Positions 1 through 5,758 of a stretch of DNA of 20,774 nucleotides are shown here, piece by piece; the stretch's first letter is position 1; every line of letters starts with the position of its first letter. This DNA comes from Bacteroidota bacterium (GTDB lineage: Bacteria; Bacteroidota; Bacteroidia; Chitinophagales; Chitinophagaceae). A program made the translations under genes and the position numbers. The stretch lies in contig JAFAFV010000042.1 in the NCBI GenBank assembly GCA_023423285.1, forward strand, positions 1 through 20,774, read 5' to 3'. Below the pieces are notes generated by a model, which made no database searches, was not told where the DNA came from, and worked only from the letters and a program-made list of their open reading frames with translations.

Positions 1-329
1 TTGATCGAGTTGGGCATACTGATGACGTCTTGCACACCATAGGCTTTACGAAGTGATCGCTGCAGCGCTGCATAATCGTTAAATAGTGCCGCTGTAAACA
101 AGCTATCGGTTTGCACACCCACTACCAGCAGGTTTCCATCTTCACCGTATTTCTTCTTAAATGCTTTGTAAGCAATGTTTACAGGGTGATTAGTGGGTAT
201 GGCTTTGGTAAATTCGTACCCAAGCGTAACCTTGCTGCCCCAATACCCAAAAACTGCGGTTGCAATGCCAAGTGTAACTAAAAAAAGGAACTTATATTTA
301 AGAATGAATTTACCGAGTTGACGCCACAT
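1..329 (-). CDS. RND/MMPL-family exporter, N-terminal fragment
   Basis: The reverse strand is open from an ATG at 329 to the left edge of the window, giving about 109 residues of a longer protein. It starts MWRQLGKFILKYKF, followed by one hydrophobic helix at about residues 15-31, then a soluble stretch with VNIAYKAFKKKYGEDGNLLV. A first transmembrane helix leading into a periplasmic porter-type domain is the usual start of RND-superfamily MMPL-like permeases, which export lipids, drugs or other hydrophobic molecules using the proton gradient. The fragment ends in the first periplasmic domain, so the substrate and the later helices cannot be judged. It is divergent from recO, with an AT-rich leader. 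Family assignment is moderately sure; nothing here supports a substrate. Confidence 0.72.
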   Translation of the reverse strand, partial: MWRQLGKFILKYKFLFLVTLGIATAVFGYWGSKVTLGYEFTKAIPTNHPVNIAYKAFKKKYGEDGNLLVVGVQTDSLFTAALFNDYAALQRSLRKAYGVQDVISMPNSI

Positions 330-361
330 TATGCCCAGCTTTAATTAATTGAGAAAGTGTG

Positions 362-394
362 CAAAGAAACGAAAACTATCTTTTTTAACTTCAA
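362..394 (-). promoter_or_regulatory. Candidate promoter of the RND-type exporter gene
   Basis: Read on the reverse strand, a TTG (plus-strand CAA at 392-394) is followed after 22 bases by TTTCTTTG (plus-strand 362-369). This is one mismatch from the Bacteroidota box TAnnTTTG, at an acceptable spacing. It lies about 33 bases before the ATG at 329. The match is short, so this is suggestive only. Confidence 0.35.
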
Positions 395-445
395 TTAATA
401 TTTTGTGCAACGGTTGGTTTTTTGATTTTACCTTGCATCGTAAAC

Positions 446-1204
446 ATGGCAGACAAAACACATAAAACCCGCGGTATTGTTTTGCGCAGCATAAAATATG
501 GCGAAACCAGCCTTGTGGTATCTGTGTACACCAGTGTTTTTGGACTGCAATCTTATATGATCAATGGCATCAGAACTTCTTCAAAAAATGGCAGCAACAA
601 AGCTGCATTTTTTCAGCCTGCCACACTGCTTGACATGGAAGTGTACCACAACAGCTTTAAACAGATCAACCGCATTAAAGAATACCAGCCCGCCGTCATC
701 AACAGCAATCTTTTTAGCCATGTTATTAAAAACGGGGTGGCGCAATACATGGTGGAACTTTTAAGCAAATGCCTGAAAGAACCTGAAAGCAACCAAAACC
801 TTTTTGATTTTATGGAAGACAGCCTTATTCACCTCAACGCCTGCCCAGATGAGGTGATGGCTAATTTCCCGGTATTTTTTACCGTGCAATTATCTAATTT
901 CTTTGGATTTTATCCGCGCAGCACCTACCCCGAAGTGCTTCAAAATTCGCAACTGGTTTTTGACATGGAGGAAGGCTTGTTTACCGACCAACCGCCACTG
1001 CATAATTATTACCTGCAACAAAAGCCTGCCCTGCTGCTGGCCGAAATTTTGCAGGCCCAACAACCTGCTGAACTGGCCGAAATACGTGCTACTGCTGAAA
1101 CCCGCCGAAAAATATTAGAAGCGCTGGAAAACTATTACGCATTACACATACAGGGTTTTGGCAAACTAAAAACCCTGCCTGTTTTAAAAGAACTTATGCT
1201 CTAA
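446..1204 (+). CDS. recO: DNA repair protein RecO
   Basis: RecO loads RecA onto SSB-coated single-stranded DNA, together with RecR, in RecF-pathway recombinational repair in the cytoplasm. The N-terminal OB-fold signature is clear: KTRGIVLRSIKYGETSLVV, then the beta-rich GLQSYMINGIR segment. The helical C-terminal domain contains the typical phenylalanine-rich run QLSNFFGFYP. I chose the ATG at 446 (MADKTHKTRG), giving 252 residues, the usual length. An upstream in-frame TTG at 422 would add an eight-residue stretch unlike the family. No C-terminal zinc-binding cysteine cluster is visible. The gene stands alone, about 100 bases before the sigma-factor operon on the same strand, with no clear hairpin between them. 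Confidence 0.93.
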   Translation: MADKTHKTRGIVLRSIKYGETSLVVSVYTSVFGLQSYMINGIRTSSKNGSNKAAFFQPATLLDMEVYHNSFKQINRIKEYQPAVINSNLFSHVIKNGVAQYMVELLSKCLKEPESNQNLFDFMEDSLIHLNACPDEVMANFPVFFTVQLSNFFGFYPRSTYPEVLQNSQLVFDMEEGLFTDQPPLHNYYLQQKPALLLAEILQAQQPAELAEIRATAETRRKILEALENYYALHIQGFGKLKTLPVLKELML

Positions 1205-1289
1205 AGCAAATGCCGTCTAATAAAATCACAACAGCATAACTGTCTTTAAAATAAAATTTTGTAAAATAATTTCTTTGCTATAGTTCATT

Positions 1290-1297
1290 TACTTTTG
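1290..1297 (+). promoter_or_regulatory. -7 promoter box before the ECF sigma gene
   Basis: TACTTTTG is an exact match to the Bacteroidota -7 consensus TAnnTTTG. No TTG sits at the normal -33 distance; the nearest copies lie 12 and 28 bases upstream. The box ends only five bases before the GTG start at 1303, so a transcript started here would have almost no leader. Confidence 0.5.
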
Positions 1298-1302
1298 ATA
1301 CC

Positions 1303-1866
1303 GTGTTAAATGAGGATTTTTTAATACAGGAACTGAAGGAAGGCAAAGACCTAGCGTTTAAAACAATTGTGGATGAATACCAAAATATGGTGTATAACAC
1401 CTGCCTTGCAATTGTAAAAAGCGAAGAGGATGCTGAAGACATTGCACAGGAAGTATTTGTACAAGTGTACCAGTCCATCAAATCTTTTAAGGGCGAATCA
1501 AAACTTTCTACCTGGATTTATCGCATAGCCACCACCAAAAGTCTTGACCATGAACGTAAAAAGAAACGAAAAAAGCGGTTTGGCTTTGTAAAAAGTATTT
1601 TTGGTGAGGATAGTGAGATCATCATTAATCCGCCAGATTTTAACCACCCGGGTGTGGCGCTCGATAAAAAAGAAAATGCAGCCAAACTATTTAAAGCGAT
1701 AGATGAACTTCCTGAAAACCAACGCATTGCGTTTTTACTAAATAAAGTTGAAGGTTTAAGCTACCAGGAGGTAAGCCAAGTGCTGCAAGTTTCTGTCTCT
1801 TCGATTGAATCGCTGCTGCACAGAGCCAAAAACAATTTGAGGAAAATACTTGAAAGCGATTTCTAA
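1303..1866 (+). CDS. ECF-family RNA polymerase sigma factor
   Basis: This is a 187-residue extracytoplasmic-function (sigma-70 group 4) factor that directs RNA polymerase to an envelope-stress type regulon. Region 2 spans about residues 18-88, with YQNMVYNTCLAIV, EEDAEDIAQEVFVQVYQ and the -10-recognition segment LSTWIYRIATTKSLDH. A long basic linker (KKKRKKRFG) follows. Region 4 spans about 128-182, with LPENQRIAFLLNKVEGLSY and a helix-turn-helix ending SVSSIESLLHRAKNNLRK. The start is GTG at 1303: the frame runs back to a stop at 1267-1269 with no ATG, and MLNEDFLIQEL matches the usual beginning of these proteins. It heads an operon with a membrane protein and two Spy-like proteins, so it is probably held inactive at the membrane until the envelope is disturbed. 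Confidence 0.92.
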   Translation: MLNEDFLIQELKEGKDLAFKTIVDEYQNMVYNTCLAIVKSEEDAEDIAQEVFVQVYQSIKSFKGESKLSTWIYRIATTKSLDHERKKKRKKRFGFVKSIFGEDSEIIINPPDFNHPGVALDKKENAAKLFKAIDELPENQRIAFLLNKVEGLSYQEVSQVLQVSVSSIESLLHRAKNNLRKILESDF

Positions 1867-1908
1867 AACATTTGAAGGAAAATTTAAAAAAAAACGTCAA
1901 ATTACCAA

Positions 1909-2247
1909 ATGATGAAAAGGTCTGAACACAACATTGATGAAATCCTCGGCAGCCTTGATGGCATAACCCGGGCTGAAGCCAGGCCATTTATGCACACCCG
2001 CGTTTTGGCTCGCTTACAGGAAGATGATGTAAAAAGCGTTTGGGGCCGAACGGTAGCTTTTATAGCCAGGCCTGTGGTGGCTTTTACCTGCCTGGCAGCA
2101 ATCATTGCTACCAATGTTTTTTTTGTTATAAATACTGAAAAATCAGATAGCGAATCTGTTACCAACAACGCACCATCTGTTTCGGAGGAATTTTTACAAA
2201 ACGACAACCTTGTGCTGGCTGTAAATTATTTAGAAGCAAGTGAGTAG
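1909..2247 (+). CDS. Small single-TM membrane protein, putative anti-sigma factor
   Basis: This 112-residue protein has a charged N-terminal part (about residues 1-50, with EILGSLDGITRAEARPFMHTRVLARL), one transmembrane helix at about 54-74, and a short acidic outer tail. It follows the sigma gene by 42 bases and precedes the Spy-like gene by 3 bases, which is where the anti-sigma gene of an ECF module normally lies. An N-in topology would place the helical N-terminus near the cytoplasmic sigma factor. No zinc-binding HxxxCxxC motif is present; its only cysteine, C61, is inside the membrane helix. The start has two ATGs in a row (1909 and 1912). The role is inferred from topology and position, not from recognised homology. 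Confidence 0.7.
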   Translation: MMKRSEHNIDEILGSLDGITRAEARPFMHTRVLARLQEDDVKSVWGRTVAFIARPVVAFTCLAAIIATNVFFVINTEKSDSESVTNNAPSVSEEFLQNDNLVLAVNYLEASE

Positions 2248-2250
2248 ATC

Positions 2251-2742
2251 ATGAACAATCCCCAATCAAAATACAGAACCCTTATTGCTATTATAGTGCT
2301 TTTGCTGGTAACCAATATTGCCGTGCTGGCTTATTTTATGATGAATAAAAAAAGTAATAGTCACGAAAAAAGCAGGTCTGGGTTTGAAAACGTATTACAA
2401 AAAGAGGTTGGCTTTAACGAACAGCAGGTGGCGCAGTTTAAAGAATTAAAAGCTACCCACTGGGCCACGGCCAAGCAGCAAATGGAAGAGCTGAAAAAGG
2501 TGAAACTGAATTTGTTCAGACTTACCAGAGAAGAAAATACGCCTGACTCAGTGATCACCGCTAAGGCTGATTCCATTGCAAACCTGCAAAAACAAATTGA
2601 ACTCAATTCCTTTCAGCATTTTAAGGCCACCAGAAAAATTTGCACCCCCGGGCAGCAGCCTGCCTATGACTCATTGATGAAGCGTATCATTACCCGGATG
2701 GGACGTGGCGGCGTTAAGAATTCTGATAGAGATAAGAAATAA
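2251..2742 (+). CDS. Membrane-anchored Spy/CpxP-like periplasmic sensor or chaperone
   Basis: This is a 163-residue protein with an uncleaved-looking N-terminal transmembrane anchor (about residues 10-31) and a long helical outer domain rich in K, E and Q. The domain carries two loose copies of the LTxxQ-type element: FNEQQVAQFKEL near 55-66 and CTPGQQPAYDSLMKRI near 131-146. These are features of the Spy/CpxP/CnrX-like fold, whose members bind unfolded proteins or metals in the periplasm and signal to stress regulators. Only three bases separate it from the putative anti-sigma gene, so the two are probably translationally coupled. By analogy with the CnrYXH arrangement it may sense stress for the sigma factor. 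No histidine-rich metal site is evident; the single cysteine is C131. Confidence 0.75.
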   Translation: MNNPQSKYRTLIAIIVLLLVTNIAVLAYFMMNKKSNSHEKSRSGFENVLQKEVGFNEQQVAQFKELKATHWATAKQQMEELKKVKLNLFRLTREENTPDSVITAKADSIANLQKQIELNSFQHFKATRKICTPGQQPAYDSLMKRIITRMGRGGVKNSDRDKK

Positions 2743-2762
2743 CGGATATTTGCAACTTTTTC

Positions 2763-2774
2763 GGCAAATTTGCC
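2763..2774. repeat. 12-bp perfect palindrome upstream of the secreted helical gene
   Basis: GGCAAATTTGCC is a perfect inverted repeat in the 52-base gap between the Spy-like gene and the secreted helical gene, followed at 2778-2783 by TATAAT. It could be an operator or part of an internal promoter, but a single 12-bp palindrome in AT-rich DNA can arise by chance. Confidence 0.35.
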
Positions 2775-2794
2775 TCTTATAATAAAGTTGTTAC

Positions 2795-3178
2795 ATGAAA
2801 ACCAAGGCGGTACTATTAGCATTTTTATTCTTATTATTTAGCGGAGCACTTTACGCGCAATCTAAAAGAAGTGTAGAAAGCAGGGTAGAAACTGTAATGA
2901 GCAAATTTGAAAGCATGAAACTTGATAAAGCTACCACTGAAACCGTTACCGAAATATTTACAGATTTTTACTCAGCGCAGGACAAATTAAGAGATAATAT
3001 TCAGGGGCCGGCTACTGGCATGGCGCAGGGGCTTGTGAGGCAAGAATATCAAAGCGTGCGAAAACAAAATGAAAAGATTATTGAAAACCGGGAAAAAAGC
3101 CTGAAGAAAACACTCACTGCCGAACAATATAAAAAATGGACTGATGAAATAGAACCTTCTCTCAGGCACAGAAGATAA
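2795..3178 (+). CDS. Secreted helical protein, Spy/LTxxQ-like
   Basis: This 127-residue protein has a clear signal peptide (MKTKAVLLAFLFLLFSGALYAQ, probable cleavage after about residue 21). The mature part of roughly 105 residues is almost entirely helical, charged and free of cysteine. It contains a conserved-looking LTAEQYKKWTDEIEPSL near the C-terminus, the position and form of the LTxxQ repeat in Spy-like chaperones. It is the last gene of the sigma-factor operon and lies just before a hairpin terminator. With the membrane-bound Spy-like protein upstream, it gives the operon two related periplasmic proteins, one tethered and one soluble. A role in binding misfolded envelope proteins is inferred from family resemblance and context only. 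Confidence 0.75.
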   Translation: MKTKAVLLAFLFLLFSGALYAQSKRSVESRVETVMSKFESMKLDKATTETVTEIFTDFYSAQDKLRDNIQGPATGMAQGLVRQEYQSVRKQNEKIIENREKSLKKTLTAEQYKKWTDEIEPSLRHRR

Positions 3179-3202
3179 CAAAACATCTAAAAAAATGATA
3201 TG

Positions 3203-3224
3203 CGCTGTTTTTAAACAGCGTTTT
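3203..3224 (+). terminator. Hairpin terminator ending the sigma-factor operon
   Basis: Perfect 8-base arms CGCTGTTT and AAACAGCG (3203-3210 and 3213-3220) with a two-base TT between them are followed by TTTTCTATTTT, as expected for an intrinsic terminator on the plus strand. The hairpin overlaps the last codon region and stop of the convergent HAD gene. Confidence 0.75.
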
Positions 3225-4014
3225 CTATTTTAGGCAAGTATTCTATAATCGTTTTTACCACTCCATCTTCATTATTAGTGTGCTTCGTAATAAAATTTGC
3301 TGCTTCAATAATTTCAGGCTGCGCATTCTTCATCGCATAGCTATACTTCCCTGCTTTCATTAGCTGCAGGTCGTTCAGATAATCGCCAAAAACCATGGTT
3401 TCGTCATAACGGATGCCTAACCGCTGCTGAAGCAATTTTACGGCATTGCCTTTATCAGCATCAAAGGCAGTTATGTCAAGCCAGCGTGTACCAGCCACAG
3501 CCACTTTATAATCATTTTCATATTGTTTAAAATGTGGGTAGCTGTTAGTATACGGGTCTTTAAAATCGCATATTGAAATTTTTAAAACAGGCGCACTGAT
3601 GTCTTCCAGATTTTTTACAATTTCATACTCCTGGTAATATTGGGTGGCCACTTTCAGCAGTTCATCATCACAATCTTCCAAAAATGCTATTTGCTTGCCG
3701 CAAAGCACGGGAAAGGCATTATCAAGCCCACGCGTTACAGCTATAAATTCGTTTACAATATTTTTATTCAGTGGTTTTATTAGCAACTCCTCATCGCGGT
3801 AAACAATATAGGCGCCGTTATCGCTTATAAAATAAGTTCTATCTTTTATCGCCTTAAATTCCATGGCTATATTGTGCAGTGGCCTGCCGCTTGCCACGGC
3901 AAACGTAACGCCGTTTTTGTGCAGCCTTTCTTCCACCTGCCAAAAATCTTCTGAAATTTCTTTATCATCAGTTAATAAAGAACCGTCAAGGTCAGTTACA
4001 ATCAACTTGATCAT
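3211..4014 (-). CDS. Cof-type HAD-IIB family phosphatase
   Basis: This is a cytoplasmic haloacid-dehalogenase-family hydrolase of about 267 residues, the normal Cof/YidA size. Motif I is VTDLDGSLL with nucleophile D8 and acid/base D10. Motif II is the serine of AVASGRP (S42). Motif III is the lysine of DKGNAV (K188), and motif IV is VFGDYLNDLQLM (D211 and D215, metal binding). The large C2B-type cap lies between motifs II and III. Family members dephosphorylate sugar phosphates, pyridoxal phosphate or flavin precursors; the sequence does not tell which. I take the ATG at 4014; a GTG one codon upstream is also in frame. The gene is convergent with the sigma operon and has its own candidate promoter at 4032-4039. 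Confidence 0.9.
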   Translation of the reverse strand: MIKLIVTDLDGSLLTDDKEISEDFWQVEERLHKNGVTFAVASGRPLHNIAMEFKAIKDRTYFISDNGAYIVYRDEELLIKPLNKNIVNEFIAVTRGLDNAFPVLCGKQIAFLEDCDDELLKVATQYYQEYEIVKNLEDISAPVLKISICDFKDPYTNSYPHFKQYENDYKVAVAGTRWLDITAFDADKGNAVKLLQQRLGIRYDETMVFGDYLNDLQLMKAGKYSYAMKNAQPEIIEAANFITKHTNNEDGVVKTIIEYLPKIENAV

Positions 4015-4031
4015 CACATGTATTTAAACTG

Positions 4032-4039
4032 TAAAAATA
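4032..4039 (-). promoter_or_regulatory. Candidate -7 box of the HAD phosphatase gene
   Basis: On the reverse strand this reads TATTTTTA, one mismatch from TAnnTTTG, 17 bases before the ATG. It continues as TATTTTTACAG, identical over those eleven bases to the box before rbfA. No -33 TTG is seen at the expected distance. Confidence 0.4.
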
Positions 4040-4063
4040 AGTAAATACCACAGGGAAAAGAAG

Positions 4064-4077
4064 GTTGAAACTTCAAC
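4064..4077. repeat. Short inverted repeat between the permease and HAD genes
   Basis: GTTGAA-AC-TTCAAC is a perfect 6-base inverted repeat just after the permease stop and upstream of the HAD promoter box. On the reverse strand it is not followed by a T run, so it is not a typical terminator. It may help end or stabilise the permease transcript, or be chance. Confidence 0.3.
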
Positions 4078-4083
4078 TGGCAC

Positions 4084-5307
4084 TTACTCAGTACGCAGTG
4101 AAAAAGTTTGTTTTGAAGCTTTATATGCCGGAACGAATGAGGCTACAAAAGCAATTACAACCACGGTAAGGGCTACTAATATAAAATCGGTAAGCCTGAG
4201 CTCAACCGGAAAATAATCTATAAGAAAAGAGCCACCCGTTAGCGGAATGACATGAAACTGCTGCTGAATGATAACCATAACTAACGCGATGAGCATTCCT
4301 AAAATACCGCCGATAATAGCCAGCAAAAACCCTTCGTGCAAAAACACCTTTAAAATAAAGCTGCGGTCGGCGCCCAGAGCATTTAAAATGCTGATGTCTT
4401 TTTGTTTTTCCAACACCAGCATGGTAAGCGCGCCCACCATGTTAAAAGCAGCTACCACAAGTATCAGGCTAAGGATGGCGTAAAATATCCATCGCTCCAT
4501 ATTCATAACCGAATAAAGGCTTTGATTTTGTTCATACCGGTTTTGGATCAGGTAAGCATTGCCAAAAAGTTGCTGCACCTCTCTTTTAACAGCATCAGTT
4601 TTTGACGGATCATTAACAGCAATTTCCACCGCCGTAAATTCATCAGCATTTAACTGCATGGCATCTTTTAAAAAGCCAATGCTGGTAATGGCGTATTTAT
4701 TATCAAAGTCTTGCTGAATCATAAACGCGGCAGATGTATGAATCGTATCGCTGGCAATATCGCGCAAAGGATCAATTTGCTCACTGCCGCTGCGGCGCGG
4801 TATATGTATGGTAAGCGGAAAACTGCTGTGAGCCGCCCTGATGCCCAATGCACCCTCTATACCTGCGCCAAGTATTAGTTTGGGTTGTGTGGCAGTACCT
4901 ATATCGTAAACTCCGTCATCAATATGCCTGGCCACGCCGGTGGTAGTTTTGTACGCATCATCCACGCCTTTTACATGTACCAGCGACTGGTTTTCATCTA
5001 CCTGCAAAATGCCCTTTTCTTCAACCACAAGCGAAAAATTTCTGATGCCGTTTACCTGCCTGAGTTTTTGTAGTTGCTCTGCACTTATGGTAACTACTTT
5101 GCCGTTTTTAGCTCCAATTCTTATATCGGGGTAAAAAGAAGAATATAATGATTTTACAAGTCCTTCAAAGCCATTAAAAACACTTAACACCAAAATAAGG
5201 GCAGCCGTGCCAACAATAATGGCAGTAACGCATACCCAAGAGATGATGTTGATAACGTTGGTAGACTTTTTAGCCTTGAAGTATCGCCAGGCGAATAAAA
5301 GATGCAT
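4084..5307 (-). CDS. FtsX-like ABC permease of the LolC/LolE type
   Basis: This is a 407-residue inner-membrane permease with the four-helix layout of the LolC/LolE/MacB group. The first transmembrane helix is at about residues 25-45, then comes a large periplasmic domain (about 46-270), then three helices at about 274-298, 324-348 and 375-397. The coupling segment LVLEKQKDISILNALGA after helix 2 and the C-terminal PAYKASKQ are typical. Such proteins work with a LolD-type ATPase to extract lipoproteins from the inner membrane for transfer to the outer membrane. No ATPase gene is adjacent, so the partner must lie elsewhere. It follows rbfA by 14 bases on the same strand and is probably co-transcribed. 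The LolC/LolE assignment rather than another FtsX-type function is likely but not certain. Confidence 0.85.
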   Translation of the reverse strand: MHLLFAWRYFKAKKSTNVINIISWVCVTAIIVGTAALILVLSVFNGFEGLVKSLYSSFYPDIRIGAKNGKVVTISAEQLQKLRQVNGIRNFSLVVEEKGILQVDENQSLVHVKGVDDAYKTTTGVARHIDDGVYDIGTATQPKLILGAGIEGALGIRAAHSSFPLTIHIPRRSGSEQIDPLRDIASDTIHTSAAFMIQQDFDNKYAITSIGFLKDAMQLNADEFTAVEIAVNDPSKTDAVKREVQQLFGNAYLIQNRYEQNQSLYSVMNMERWIFYAILSLILVVAAFNMVGALTMLVLEKQKDISILNALGADRSFILKVFLHEGFLLAIIGGILGMLIALVMVIIQQQFHVIPLTGGSFLIDYFPVELRLTDFILVALTVVVIAFVASFVPAYKASKQTFSLRTE

Positions 5308-5321
5308 ACGCTACTGGTTTG

Positions 5322-5690
5322 TTACTGCCCTTTTTCTTTGTCTTCGTTAATTTGTTTAAACAACTTTTCCATCCTAAAAACATGGTCAAGGGTATTGTCA
5401 GGAAAAAATTTGAGTACTGGTATGTTGCGCAACTGGTGCCTAACCGATGAAGCCAGTTCTTTTTTTATGTCATGATGCCGGTCTTCAATTTTTTTCAAAG
5501 CCGCATCGGTATCATCTACCTGAAAAAAGCTGAGATAAAATCTTGCTTCCAGCAAATCTGGAGTAATTTTTACACCGGATATAGAAACCATTCCGCCATT
5601 GATCATACTCAAACCCAGCTTTTGAAAGATCGTGTTGATCTCTTCGTTCAGCAATGCTGCCACCTGCTTCTGTCGTTTACTCTCCTGCAT
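5322..5690 (-). CDS. rbfA: Ribosome-binding factor A
   Basis: This is a 122-residue RbfA, the KH-like assembly factor that binds the 30S subunit and assists late maturation of the 16S rRNA 5' end, especially in the cold. It shows the family pattern: an N-terminal helix starting ESKRQKQVAALLNEEINTIF, a strand region GGMVSISGVKITPDLLEARFYLSFF, and the C-terminal KH element HQLRNIPVLKFFPDNTLDHVFRMEKLF. Length is normal. It is the first gene of a two-gene unit with the LolE-like permease and is divergent from the MsbA-like exporter over a 68-base gap holding a palindromic promoter region. Confidence 0.95.
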   Translation of the reverse strand: MQESKRQKQVAALLNEEINTIFQKLGLSMINGGMVSISGVKITPDLLEARFYLSFFQVDDTDAALKKIEDRHHDIKKELASSVRHQLRNIPVLKFFPDNTLDHVFRMEKLFKQINEDKEKGQ

Positions 5691-5710
5691 AATCTTCTCT
5701 TTATTTTGAG

Positions 5711-5735
5711 CTGTAAAAATAGCCTATTTTTGCAG
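5711..5735. promoter_or_regulatory. Palindromic divergent promoter between rbfA and the MsbA-like gene
   Basis: The 25 bases form a palindrome centred on 5723 in which 11 of 12 base pairs match. The plus strand carries TATTTTTG (5725-5732), an exact TAnnTTTG box 26 bases before the exporter ATG, with a TTG at 5706-5708 at a slightly short 16-base spacing. The minus strand carries TATTTTTA (5721-5714), one mismatch from consensus, about 23 bases before the rbfA ATG. The two -7 regions therefore lie back to back, separated by three bases. Confidence 0.5.
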
Positions 5736-5758
5736 GTTTAGGTACTTATCATTCCACG

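Noticed and set aside
422..445. TTG start adding eight residues to RecO
   Set aside because: The added MILPCIVN is not RecO-like, and the ATG at 446 gives the standard N-terminus.
1691..2207. Reverse-strand frames over the sigma and anti-sigma genes
   Set aside because: They oppose a coherent operon, with no leader and no motif.
4064..4077. Intrinsic terminator of the LolE-like permease
   Set aside because: The stem has only six AT-rich pairs and no T run on the reverse strand, so I list it only as an inverted repeat.
5472..5741. Plus-strand 89-codon frame over rbfA
   Set aside because: It is antisense to rbfA and would run through the divergent promoter palindrome; no family resemblance.
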